A stretch of 9,421 nt of DNA from Deltaproteobacteria bacterium (GCA_002730365.1 PBZZ01000113.1:1-9421); one strand, 5' to 3'. Counted from the stretch's first letter, positions 1-6,560 are shown. Numbers and translations are program-made. The notes: generated by a model from the letters alone, not told the origin.

Positions 1-1
1 A

Positions 2-157
2 CGCCCAGCCAAATTACATGAAGCAGGAATCGAAATTTTTTCTGCAATGTATAATACTGATTTTGCAAAAGAAAACAATTTACTAGCTGCACTTGATCTT
101 GAAAATTATAGTCTTGAAGATCTTCAGCACGCTTCCTTGAGTGGGATACTCAATTAA
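2..157 (+). CDS. C-terminal end of an unidentified protein (gene cut by window edge)
   Basis: An open frame enters from the left edge and stops at TAA (155-157), giving the last 51 residues. The visible part contains KLHEAGIEIF, then YNTDF, then SLEDLQHASLSGIL at the very end. The arrangement 'KL-eaGi... NTD... S-eDL...' loosely recalls the end of adenosine-deaminase-type amidohydrolases (a small strand ending in NTDD, then a helix after 'ls.e.l'). The second Asp and the following Pro of that motif are absent and the tail is shorter than usual, so I do not assign a function. It has no visible strong terminator and is about 300 bases from the next gene, which appears to have its own promoter, so it is probably a separate transcription unit. 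Confidence 0.6.
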   Translation, partial: RPAKLHEAGIEIFSAMYNTDFAKENNLLAALDLENYSLEDLQHASLSGILN

Positions 158-306
158 AAAGATTCCCGGAGAGTTTTTAGAAAACCAATGAACCGACTGT
201 GCACTCCACTTTCAAACTTAGCCAACATTTGTTCAATCCTAAATTATTCGTAATCATCCAAAGTTTTTATTAACTTTCCTCGGGAGTTAAATCTGGTATG
301 GTCTGC

Positions 307-335
307 TTGGTTGAGTGAATGTAGATTTGTAAGAT
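307..335 (+). promoter_or_regulatory. Candidate sigma-70-type promoter for the ABC importer operon
   Basis: TTGGTT (307-312) and TAAGAT (330-335) are separated by exactly 17 bases, the best-spaced -35/-10 pair in the 158-453 gap. Matches to consensus are modest (3 of 6 and 4 of 6). Transcription would start near 342 and give a leader of about 110 bases before the binding-protein gene. The rest of 158-306 shows nothing I can name. Confidence 0.3.
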
Positions 336-376
336 GTCTTTTAAGTGCAAAATTAGAGATCAAAAAAATCTACATA

Positions 377-400
377 AGCTTCTCAAGTTAATGAGAAGTT
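377..400 (+). other. Hairpin in the 5' leader of the binding-protein gene
   Basis: CTTCTCA (379-385) and TGAGAAG (392-398) form a perfect 7-bp stem with a 6-base loop, extendable by a G-U and an A-U pair. No T tract follows, so it is not an obvious intrinsic terminator. It lies about 40 bases upstream of the ribosome binding site and could affect mRNA stability or leader folding. No known riboswitch consensus is recognised. Confidence 0.4.
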
Positions 401-440
401 GTGATGTGAATGGTGAGTTAACTGCAGTAACTAGTAAATT

Positions 441-447
441 AGGAGGT
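441..447 (+). promoter_or_regulatory. Ribosome binding site that fixes the binding-protein start
   Basis: AGGAGGT (441-447), a near-perfect Shine-Dalgarno sequence, is followed after six bases by ATG at 454. This favours 454 over the in-frame ATG at 334, which has no such signal and would put 40 basic, non-conserved residues in front of the Tat signal. Confidence 0.85.
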
Positions 448-453
448 TATAAA

Positions 454-1560
454 ATGGAAGATTACAAACTAAACCGTCGAAAATTTATTGGGATGACCGC
501 TCTAGCGGGGGTAGCGCTTGCTAGTCCGGCCTATATTCGGCGTGCTTCAGCTTCTGGTGGAGAAGTTAATATTTGGACCTATAACGATTTTGTTCCACAA
601 AGTTTTAAAAAACAGTTTGAAACCGAAACTGGTATCAAAATTAACATCCGCCTAGTGGATGACCAGGGCAAGCAGTTCAATTTATTGGCTGCCGAGCAAC
701 CCAACCCTACGGTTGACATCATGACAGTCGCTGGGCACCGCTTCCTGCAATTTATTGACAGTAAATTGTTGGCCCCTCTTGATACAGATCGACTAACAAA
801 CTGGGGTAAAATTAACCCGACCTTCTCAGAAAGTGACTGGTCAACCATCAATGGTGAGAAATGGGGAGCACCCATTTTATCTGGAATGGAAGTTCTAGCC
901 TATAATTCTGAACTCGTTTCTAAGGAAGAAGCGTTGACCTGGGATACTCTTTTCTCAGAAAAATATTCAGGGCAGACTGCTTACATCATTCAAGACATGA
1001 TGTCGATTGTGATGTTAATGCTTGGATATGACGGCAACATGGTGGCTTATCTGAATGATCCAGACAAAGCAGCCGCAATCGTTGAAGAAGCGAAGCAATT
1101 TTTGATTCAGAAGAAACCCTTGGTGCGAAAGTATTATGACAGTGGGGCAGAGGTGCAACAAATGTTTGTCAACCAGGACATCGCATTAGGTCACAGTTGG
1201 AATGGCCCTGCCGCAGCTCTAATCAACGATGGCTTTCCATTAGGGATGACCATTCCGAGAGAGGGATCTTACGGTTTTGTCTACACATACAATATCGCCA
1301 ACAATGCCCCGAACTTGGATAATGCTTACACCTTCCTGAATGCGATCTTGGCTTCTCCAGAAATTGGGGCGTCTATGACGAAGGCATCTGGATTTATCTC
1401 CACATACAAAGACGCATCAAAATATCTGACAGATCTTGAAAAAAGATCGACTTCCTTCCCCGAAGAGCAACTGGCTAATCTTCAATTCTTCCGAGCCGAG
1501 GCAAATAAGATGAAGTACGGGCTTGTTGATCCAGCAGTTGAGGCCGTGAAAGCAGCATAG
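454..1560 (+). CDS. ABC transporter periplasmic binding protein, PotD/PotF-like, Tat-exported
   Basis: A 368-residue protein that captures a solute in the periplasm and delivers it to the two permeases encoded just downstream. The N-terminus is a twin-arginine signal: NRRKFIG at residues 7-13, a hydrophobic stretch (about 14-28) and a likely cleavage after ASA (31-33). The mature part begins with the family pattern VNIWTYNDFVP, continues with a 'fe.etGikin' strand-helix unit and with DIMTVAG and LAPLD segments typical of spermidine/putrescine-type (COG0687-like) binding proteins, and is of usual family length. Polyamine specificity is not shown: this family also binds opines, phosphonates, amino acid derivatives and other small cations, and I cannot map the ligand residues with certainty. 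It is first in the operon, is followed by a 74-base gap with a hairpin, and has the strongest ribosome binding site of the window, consistent with the excess of binding protein such systems need. Confidence 0.9.
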   Translation: MEDYKLNRRKFIGMTALAGVALASPAYIRRASASGGEVNIWTYNDFVPQSFKKQFETETGIKINIRLVDDQGKQFNLLAAEQPNPTVDIMTVAGHRFLQFIDSKLLAPLDTDRLTNWGKINPTFSESDWSTINGEKWGAPILSGMEVLAYNSELVSKEEALTWDTLFSEKYSGQTAYIIQDMMSIVMLMLGYDGNMVAYLNDPDKAAAIVEEAKQFLIQKKPLVRKYYDSGAEVQQMFVNQDIALGHSWNGPAAALINDGFPLGMTIPREGSYGFVYTYNIANNAPNLDNAYTFLNAILASPEIGASMTKASGFISTYKDASKYLTDLEKRSTSFPEEQLANLQFFRAEANKMKYGLVDPAVEAVKAA

Positions 1561-1572
1561 ATGCATCCAGTC

Positions 1573-1609
1573 ATCAAGTAGTCCGCCTTTCAAGGTGGGC
1601 TACTTAGAT
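1573..1609 (+). other. Intercistronic hairpin between binding protein and permease genes
   Basis: AAGTAG (1576-1581) pairs with CTACTT (1600-1605), and TCCGCC (1582-1587) with GGTGGG (1594-1599) including two G-U pairs, giving a 12-bp stem with loop TTTCAA. ATC (1573-1575) and GAT (1607-1609) can extend it past one bulged A. No T tract follows, so it more likely stabilises or partly uncouples the upstream message than ends transcription. Such elements after binding-protein genes are known from maltose-type operons; the role here is inferred. Confidence 0.6.
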
Positions 1610-1634
1610 TATCCCAGCAAAAAGTGTTTCAAAG

Positions 1635-2618
1635 ATGCCCAATGAAGCATCCGTAAGCAATGCCCCTAACGGGGATGCAAAAACGGAGGGCGAACGCTCG
1701 CTCTGGGGGCGGTTAGCCAACTGGGTACCCTACCAGACGCTGATGTCGGTTGTCACTCTTTCTCCCCGCAGACAGTTTTCCATACTAGCCGCTTTTCCAA
1801 TCTTTTGGTTACTTACGCAGCACCTAGGCCCAATGCTTCAGATGCTGCATGTGTCTTTCCTAGATGCTTATCCAGTAGCTCCTGATGTTGCTCAGCAGTT
1901 TTCCATGGAGAGCTATTTAAAGTTTTTTGGAGACCGCATTTTCTGGATGCCCCTTTTCCGAACTTTAATTTTCGCAGCTGTTTTCACTTTATCTACACTA
2001 CTTATCACCTATCCAGTTGCATATTTTCTGGCGCGTCATGTAAGCCGGAAGAATCAGATGCTGATGTTATTAATTTTATTGATCCCATTTTGGGTGGGAG
2101 AGATTGTTCGTACCTATGCGATCATGATATTGCTTGGAAATACGGGTGCTTTAAATCTTGCCCTAAAGTGGCTGGGGTTGATTGATCGGCCCATTCCATT
2201 CATGTACACGAGTTTTTCGATGGGGCTCGGGATTGTGTACTTGACAGCGCTTTACATGTTGCTGCCACTATATTCAGCACTTGAAAAACTACCAAAAAGC
2301 TATAACGAAGCGGCAGCTGACCTTGGGGCTGGAGCATGGACGAGGTTTCGCAGAGTGACTTTGCCACTCACCATCGAGGGAATCTCCTCAGGTTGTACGC
2401 TTGTATTTCTGATTTCAACTGGTTTTTATGCCACCCCAGTACTTTTGGGCGGTCCATCAACAACTGTTTTTGCGGAAACCATTGCGGGTTTTTTCCATGT
2501 GGCAGGTGACGAGTGGCCTACGGGCGCCGCCTTCGCTGTGATCATGTTTCTGGTAGCTTTGCTAGTTACAGGGGTTTTCCAACGACTAATGAAATCTTTA
2601 AGAAAAGGAGATTCCTAA
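1635..2618 (+). CDS. ABC transporter permease 1, PotB-like
   Basis: A 327-residue inner-membrane subunit of the importer. It has a hydrophilic N-terminal tail of about 45 residues, a first membrane helix near 48-70, a periplasmic segment, then a helical core with segments near 107-133, 141-168, 194-216, 250-272 and 296-316. The EAA loop that docks on the ATPase is clear: EAAADLGAG at 225-233, continuing to RRVTLPL near 245. This architecture (about six helices with the EAA loop before the last two) is that of PotB/HtpB-type permeases. It begins at ATG 1635, 74 bases after the binding-protein gene, with only a weak purine-rich AAAG before it. Its TAA stop shares one base with the ATG of the second permease, so the two are translationally coupled. 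The N-terminal tail is somewhat longer than in compact PotB proteins; its role is unknown. Confidence 0.88.
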   Translation: MPNEASVSNAPNGDAKTEGERSLWGRLANWVPYQTLMSVVTLSPRRQFSILAAFPIFWLLTQHLGPMLQMLHVSFLDAYPVAPDVAQQFSMESYLKFFGDRIFWMPLFRTLIFAAVFTLSTLLITYPVAYFLARHVSRKNQMLMLLILLIPFWVGEIVRTYAIMILLGNTGALNLALKWLGLIDRPIPFMYTSFSMGLGIVYLTALYMLLPLYSALEKLPKSYNEAAADLGAGAWTRFRRVTLPLTIEGISSGCTLVFLISTGFYATPVLLGGPSTTVFAETIAGFFHVAGDEWPTGAAFAVIMFLVALLVTGVFQRLMKSLRKGDS

Positions 2619-3406
2619 TGAGTCGTGGTAATCGCATCGCGTTGGCATGTATTTATTGGGCATTCGTTCTCTACGTCTTCGTGCCTTTGATCTTGATGAT
2701 TTTGATGGGATTTAAGGATAGCAAATTCATTGGTTTCCCAATTCGTTCTTGGACATTGGACTGGTACACTAGAATTTTTTCTGATGCAGAGGTGATTCAA
2801 ACCTTTGTTTATTCGGTGATCATTGCCGTTCTCTCCACACTAATTTCTGTGGTGGTAGGTACTTGGATCGCAGTACTTTTAGAGGGTCGAAAATTCTGGG
2901 GTAGGGCTTTCATCTTTGGGATGATGGTTCTGCCCGCACTTGTTCCTGGAATCATCTCGGCTATCGCTTTTAGGATCTATGCACGCTGGTTGGAAATTGA
3001 ACCTGGAATGGGGGCGATTATCTGGTCGCATGCCGTTCACAATGTGCCCTTTGTGTCATTAGTTGTGATGGCACGGCTCTCCACACTGCCAAAGAGCCAA
3101 ATCGAAGCGGCTCGCGATCTTGGCGCGGATCCCCTGATTGCATTCCTGCGAATCACTTTGCCCTATTTGGTACCAGCTATTCTGGGAGCAAGTGTCTTTT
3201 GCTTATTACTGAGCTTCGATGATTTTGTTCGATCTTTCTTTCTTGGAGGGTATGAATCTACGCTTCCTGTATTGATTTTTGCGATGTTGCGTTCGGGAAT
3301 GTCTCCCGAAATCAATGCGATCTCTACAGTAGCCCTAGTATTGACTGCAGCTATAGGCGTTTGGGCTGAGAGGTTCACTCGCAAGGCGAAAAAAGGTTCA
3401 ACATGA
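2618..3406 (+). CDS. ABC transporter permease 2, PotC-like
   Basis: A 262-residue inner-membrane permease that pairs with permease 1 to form the channel. Membrane segments lie near residues 9-30, 62-88, 97-120, 132-152, 183-205 and 235-252. The EAA docking loop reads EAARDLGAD (163-171) followed by LRITLP (177-182). It starts at ATG 2618, inside the TAATG junction with the previous gene. AAAAGGAG (2603-2610) lies just upstream, so the longer in-frame start at 2513, buried in the previous gene, is rejected. It ends in an ATGA overlap of four bases with the ATPase gene, the usual sign of coupled translation of subunits made in equal amounts. Length and organisation match PotC. Confidence 0.9.
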   Translation: MSRGNRIALACIYWAFVLYVFVPLILMILMGFKDSKFIGFPIRSWTLDWYTRIFSDAEVIQTFVYSVIIAVLSTLISVVVGTWIAVLLEGRKFWGRAFIFGMMVLPALVPGIISAIAFRIYARWLEIEPGMGAIIWSHAVHNVPFVSLVVMARLSTLPKSQIEAARDLGADPLIAFLRITLPYLVPAILGASVFCLLLSFDDFVRSFFLGGYESTLPVLIFAMLRSGMSPEINAISTVALVLTAAIGVWAERFTRKAKKGST

Positions 3407-4485
3407 ACTCACAGTCACTTGTAAAAATGGATGGGGTGTCAAAGCGATTTGGTAGCGCGATTGCCTTAGAACACTTGTCGCTGGAGATTAAGCAGGGAGA
3501 ATTTGTAACTTTCTTGGGACCCTCAGGTTGTGGAAAATCCACAACGCTTCGGATTTTAGGTGGGTTTGAGCGACCAGATACGGGCAGAGTTATCCTCGAT
3601 GGTGAAGATGTTACTCACCAACCCCCCGAAAGACGCCATGTGAACATGGTCTTTCAGGATTATGCCTTGTTCCCTCACATGACTGTCCGACAAAACATCT
3701 CCTTCTCTTTGGAGTTAAAAGGCTTGGGGAAGGTGGCGATTAAAGAGCAACTGGACAAGATCATGTCATTTTTGGAGCTGAAAGGTTATGGAGATCGCTA
3801 CCCAGGCCAATTGTCTGGTGGTCAGCGACAAAGAGTTGCACTGGCTCGAGCTCTAGCTCCAGAACCAGCTTTACTGCTGCTAGATGAACCTCTAGCAGCA
3901 TTGGATGCCAAGCTAAGAGGCCAGGTTCAACGTGAATTGAAATCCATACAGCGTCAGACCAACAAAACTTTCTGCTTTGTGACACATGATCAGGATGAAG
4001 CTCTCACCATGTCAGATAGAATTATTGTGATGAACATGGGGAAAGTTGAACAGGATGGTTCACCAGAAGAATTATATTTCAAACCGGCTAGCCGCTTCGT
4101 AGCAGATTTTATAGGTGAAACCAATTTTCTAAGTGGAAAATTGATCAGTCAGGAAAATGATTTAGTTAAAATGGAATGGTTTGGACATACATTTCAGGGT
4201 TACTCAACTGGAAATAGACCAACAAATGACTCACAAATCATAGCCTCCGTCAGATTAGAGAGATTGGAATTTCATCAAAGGTGTCCTGATCAAGTGAATC
4301 AAGTCAAAGGGAAACTAGCCAATAGAACCTTCCTTGGTAGTCGAATGCTTGTTGATTTTCATGTTGAGGGGACTCCGGATGAAAAATTGCGCGCCTTTGT
4401 AGACCCAGACCTAGGAAAGTCTATTGGCGAAAACTTAATTTGGGCTACATGGAAGCCAGAGAGTATGGCCATCTTAAGAGACTAG
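3403..4485 (+). CDS. ABC transporter ATP-binding subunit, PotA-like
   Basis: A 360-residue cytoplasmic ATPase that powers the importer. All nucleotide-binding motifs are intact: Walker A GPSGCGKST (39-47), Q-loop VFQDYALFPHMTV (83-95), signature LSGGQRQR (137-144), Walker B LLLLDEP (157-163), D-loop AALD (165-168) and switch His in VTHDQDEA (193-200). The C-terminal third, from about 245, is the beta-rich TOBE_2-type regulatory extension found in PotA/FbpC/MalK-like importers, with segments such as ASVRLERLEF and WATWKPESM. The four-base overlap with the preceding permease places it last in the importer operon. The only oddity is a 10-bp inverted repeat (3875-3900) spanning the Walker B codons, probably forced by the LLDEPLAA coding sequence. 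Substrate is set by the binding protein, not this subunit. Confidence 0.93.
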   Translation: MNSQSLVKMDGVSKRFGSAIALEHLSLEIKQGEFVTFLGPSGCGKSTTLRILGGFERPDTGRVILDGEDVTHQPPERRHVNMVFQDYALFPHMTVRQNISFSLELKGLGKVAIKEQLDKIMSFLELKGYGDRYPGQLSGGQRQRVALARALAPEPALLLLDEPLAALDAKLRGQVQRELKSIQRQTNKTFCFVTHDQDEALTMSDRIIVMNMGKVEQDGSPEELYFKPASRFVADFIGETNFLSGKLISQENDLVKMEWFGHTFQGYSTGNRPTNDSQIIASVRLERLEFHQRCPDQVNQVKGKLANRTFLGSRMLVDFHVEGTPDEKLRAFVDPDLGKSIGENLIWATWKPESMAILRD

Positions 4486-4502
4486 GTGTGATTCTATCGA
4501 AA

Positions 4503-4540
4503 AAATTAGCAATGAAATAAAACATTGTTCATTGCAATTT
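4503..4540 (+). terminator. Probable intrinsic terminator of the ABC importer operon
   Basis: GCAATGAA (4509-4516) and TTCATTGC (4528-4535) form a perfect 8-bp stem with an 11-base loop. Past one bulged A (4508) the A-rich 5' flank pairs with the following AATTT, bringing the stem to about 13 bp, and the 3' side continues as ATTTGTTTCT. It lies 17 bases after the ATPase stop. The flanks are A-rich on the left and T-rich on the right. The low stem GC and long loop make it a moderate rather than strong terminator. Confidence 0.55.
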
Positions 4541-4644
4541 GTTTCTCTCCCGAAATCCCTGCCCCTTACTTGATTCATTAAAAAACCTTCGCCTGAATCA
4601 TCTAAGTTAAGCTTTCAAATAATAGACATTTAAATTAACATACG

Positions 4645-4683
4645 TTTACGTAAATAAAGCATTATTTTTATTTTTTTTATAAT
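4645..4683 (+). promoter_or_regulatory. Promoter region of the MFS gene with perfect TATAAT and a palindrome
   Basis: TATAAT (4678-4683) is a perfect -10 hexamer seven bases before the GTG start codon. No good -35 lies 16-18 bases upstream (TAAAGC at 4655-4660), but TTTACGTAAA (4645-4654) is a perfect 10-bp palindrome in the -35 zone, as expected of an activator or repressor site. An all-T run (4671-4678) precedes the -10. If the start site is the usual 6-8 bases beyond the -10, transcription begins at or next to the start codon. Confidence 0.5.
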
Positions 4684-4690
4684 CAAATAA

Positions 4691-5887
4691 GTGGCTACAT
4701 ACTCAAAGAACAAAGCTACGTTTTACTGCTACTGGCTTATGAGCATTTACGGTGTTTCAATCGTGATGATTGGGACTCTGGTTCCTGAACTCCTGCCATA
4801 CTTTGATGTGTCGCTCAGTGAAATTGGATTTCTAATGACAATTCAATGTTTCGGGGGAATTTTAGCTTTATTTCTAGGTAGTCGTTTTGCTGAAAAAGTG
4901 AAAAAGTCATTAATCGTTCCAATTGCGTTTGGAGCCTTGGGGCTAGGCCTTTTAATTGTCGGTTACTCACCCTCTTTTCTATTCTTGCAATTTGCTTTTT
5001 TTATAACGGGTTTTTTTATTCGAATTGCGGATATTTTTTTGAATGCTTTTGTAGGTCAAATGCATCAGGAAAAGAGTGGAATCTATTTAAATCGCCTACA
5101 TATGTTTTTTAGTATTGGTGCGTTTACAGGTCCATTCTATTCAGGATTGTTGATAAAACTAGATTTTCATTGGCAGCAAATCTACTCAATCATTGGAATT
5201 CTTTTCGTTGTATCTGCATTGTTAGGATGTTGGTGCATTTTGCCAATGGGCAAAATGCACCAGACACAGGCGCCAAAGAACAAAGCCTCTTTAAAATTCT
5301 TAGAAATTATCCAAGATCCCAAGATTTGGATTCTTGGTGCAACGCTATTGTTTTACTCTTTCCACCAGCTATCCGTCACTGTTTGGTTGCCCTACTACAT
5401 GGAGGACTCGCTAGGAGCCTCCAAGGAGATGGCGAATCTCGCTATATCCCTATTCTGGTTTGGAATCATTTTAGGGCGGTTTTTCGTTTCCATCATTGTG
5501 AAAAACCAGGATCCAGCAAGATTGCTTTCTTTGGGAGCTTTTGTAGGTGCAGTTTTTTTAGTGGTCGGGATTTATTCTAGAGACATATTTCTAACGACAA
5601 GTGCTTATTTCTTAGTTGGTTTGTTGACAGGTGCCGTGATTCCGTTGGCATTCACAATTTGCTACAAGATTTTTCCAGAAGTGATCGCTCTGGCAACCAC
5701 CTTTCTGTCAATTTTCCTGCTCTCGGGACAGATGGTTGGGCCGTGGCTATTAGGTATTAGTGCAGAGATGTTCACAATTTATCACGCTATCTTTTTGACT
5801 GTGATCACCCTGTTTGGCTGTACGCTCGTTTGGAAGTTGGTTAGTTGCCCAACTTCTAGTATCCCCTCAAAGCCGGCGTTGAGATAA
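4691..5887 (+). CDS. Major facilitator superfamily (MFS) transporter, 12 membrane helices
   Basis: A 398-residue inner-membrane carrier, probably a proton- or solute-coupled transporter. Twelve hydrophobic segments are evident, six before and six after a central cytoplasmic loop at about residues 183-205 (rich in K, Q, P), the classic 6+6 layout. The loop between helices 2 and 3 has GSRFAEKVKK, the degenerate MFS signature position. Helix 4 carries polar residues (RIADIFLNAF), and NRLHMFFSIGAFTGP (about 134-148) resembles the helix 5 region of fucose-permease-like MFS proteins. The substrate cannot be assigned. The start is GTG 4691, giving a short tail before helix 1 and lying seven bases after TATAAT with no Shine-Dalgarno sequence; ATG at codon 17 would cut into helix 1. 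It is transcribed apart from the importer operon, behind that operon's terminator. Codons 181-191 contain a 14-bp perfect hairpin. Confidence 0.85.
   Translation: MATYSKNKATFYCYWLMSIYGVSIVMIGTLVPELLPYFDVSLSEIGFLMTIQCFGGILALFLGSRFAEKVKKSLIVPIAFGALGLGLLIVGYSPSFLFLQFAFFITGFFIRIADIFLNAFVGQMHQEKSGIYLNRLHMFFSIGAFTGPFYSGLLIKLDFHWQQIYSIIGILFVVSALLGCWCILPMGKMHQTQAPKNKASLKFLEIIQDPKIWILGATLLFYSFHQLSVTVWLPYYMEDSLGASKEMANLAISLFWFGIILGRFFVSIIVKNQDPARLLSLGAFVGAVFLVVGIYSRDIFLTTSAYFLVGLLTGAVIPLAFTICYKIFPEVIALATTFLSIFLLSGQMVGPWLLGISAEMFTIYHAIFLTVITLFGCTLVWKLVSCPTSSIPSKPALR
5231..5262. repeat. Perfect 14-bp inverted repeat inside the MFS gene
   Basis: TGGTGCATTTTGCC (5231-5244) and GGCAAAATGCACCA (5249-5262) are exact reverse complements separated by the tetraloop AATG. 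In frame they encode codons 181-191 (from W to Q), the start of the central cytoplasmic loop. No T tract follows. It is the longest perfect hairpin in the window and is far longer than expected by chance in 9.4 kb. Confidence 0.8.
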
Positions 5888-5899
5888 AGAGCTTCTGAT

Positions 5900-5998
5900 T
5901 CATTTCTTTCGCTTTGAAAAATCCTCCACAGAACCTCTCTGAACACCAGAGTACCAAGCTTGATCACGAAGTTCTTGAATCTCCCGACGAAGTCTCAT
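5900..5998 (-). CDS. Possible small ORF or gene remnant, 32 codons
   Basis: On the minus strand, ATG (5998-5996) opens a 32-residue frame ending at TGA (5902-5900). The product is protein-like: an amphipathic, charged start (MRLRREIQELRDQ), an aromatic/Gly centre (AWYSGVQRG) and a basic end (SKRKK). AGAAGG lies directly against the ATG with no spacer, and a stop (TAG) lies four codons upstream, so it is either a very short gene with poor initiation or the tail of a decayed one. I do not recognise the family. It is convergent to the MFS gene, 12 bases from its stop. The rest of 5888-6168 shows nothing I can name. Confidence 0.3.
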   Translation of the reverse strand: MRLRREIQELRDQAWYSGVQRGSVEDFSKRKK

Positions 5999-6168
5999 CC
6001 TTCTGAACTACGTTTAAGTCACGTCCCCTTTCCACTTCGCATTAACTGATGTCGCTCTGTATTTGGAAATCAAGTTGGTATGAATTTTTCAGCATTGTTA
6101 CAAGAGTTCTTTCATCTGAAAGACTAAATACTGATTTTATTAATGATTTATATAAAAAAAGAGGCAGA

Positions 6169-6279
6169 ATGAGTCCAAACAACGACGGCAGGAATGTTTT
6201 TTTGTGGATGGTTTTTATGGGATTTATCTTTGTCTCCTTGGTCGTTCTGGAGCGAGTGATGGAGGTTCCCCAAATCTGA
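6169..6279 (+). CDS. Single-helix membrane microprotein, copy 1 of a tandem pair
   Basis: ATG 6169 to TGA 6277-6279 encodes 36 residues: a short polar head (MSPNNDGRN), one hydrophobic helix (about residues 10-27, VFLWMVFMGFIFVSLVVL) and the tail ERVMEVPQI. AGAGG (6160-6164) sits four bases before the ATG, and a TATAAA (6151-6156) lies slightly further upstream. A longer in-frame start at 6049 exists, but the homologous neighbour at 6426 begins at the same point of the alignment, so 6169 is preferred. The second copy matches 16 of 32 positions without gaps, with NDGRN at the head and LE...EVP at the tail conserved. That conservation at the protein level argues the ORF is, or was, translated. 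I do not know this family; an inner-membrane location is inferred from the helix. Confidence 0.5.
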   Translation: MSPNNDGRNVFLWMVFMGFIFVSLVVLERVMEVPQI

Positions 6280-6425
6280 TTAGTGTGAAGTCGGAGATGG
6301 TGAAGTTGAAAAGGAGGACAGTCTGGTAGAAGTACAAAACTTGACTTTCTTTTGGAAGTGATACTTTTCTGAATTCATGATTTTTTGCCATCTCCAGAAA
6401 CCCATTTTTTCTTTGGGGTTCACAC

Positions 6426-6560
6426 ATGAATGATGGTAGAAACTTTTTCGTTTGACTTATCATTATGGTACTAATTTTTGTTGCGCTGGGTCTTCTGGAA
6501 ACTTTTCTTGAGGTTCCTGAATTGGGCTATCTTTTCGAGCAGCAATTCGTAATTTCTTGA
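6426..6560 (+). pseudogene. Second copy of the single-helix microprotein, interrupted by in-frame TGA
   Basis: The frame starting ATG 6426 reads MNDGRNFFV, then TGA (6453-6455), then LIIMVLIFVALGLLETFLEVPELGYLF and on to a TGA at 6558-6560. Aligned without gaps to copy 1, the internal TGA falls exactly where copy 1 has TGG (Trp), so one G-to-A change explains it. A GGGG run (6415-6418) lies seven bases before the ATG. Past EVP it has about 12 extra residues that copy 1 lacks. Options are a nonsense-mutated paralogue, read-through, or re-initiation at the in-frame ATG 6465 (31 codons, helix plus tail). TGA is a genuine stop elsewhere in the window, so a recoded Trp is unlikely. Confidence 0.55.

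Noticed and set aside
2..157. Assignment of the truncated first gene as adenosine deaminase
   Set aside because: Only a loose resemblance in 51 residues; the NTDDP motif is incomplete and the tail is short.
334..453. In-frame 40-residue N-terminal extension of the binding protein starting at ATG 334
   Set aside because: The extension would precede a complete Tat signal peptide, has no ribosome binding site, and a near-perfect AGGAGGT serves ATG 454.
3875..3900. 10-bp perfect inverted repeat with a 6-base loop in the ATPase gene
   Set aside because: It spans the Walker B/D-loop codons (LLDEPLAA), where repeated leucine and alanine codons easily produce complementarity; no independent sign of function.
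5170..5580. Plus-strand ORF of 136 codons inside the MFS gene
   Set aside because: It is in another frame of a clear 12-helix transporter and its product shows no family features.
6311..6318. Strong Shine-Dalgarno-like AAGGAGGA between the two microproteins
   Set aside because: No ATG, GTG or TTG start codon lies within the usual 5-10 bases downstream.
6293..6395. Inverted repeat GGAGATGG/CCATCTCC separated by 87 bases
   Set aside because: Only 8 bp of perfect pairing over a long distance, extended by wobble pairs; this is plausible by chance and matches no known RNA family.
6224..6463. Minus-strand ORF of 79 codons opposite the microprotein pair
   Set aside because: It overlaps both plus-strand micro-ORFs, whose mutual homology is at the protein level in the plus frame; the minus product is not protein-like in any recognised way.
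6426..6560. TGA read as tryptophan through an alternative genetic code
   Set aside because: TGA ends the second permease, microprotein copy 1 and tdk at positions expected from homology or gene overlap, so it is a normal stop here.
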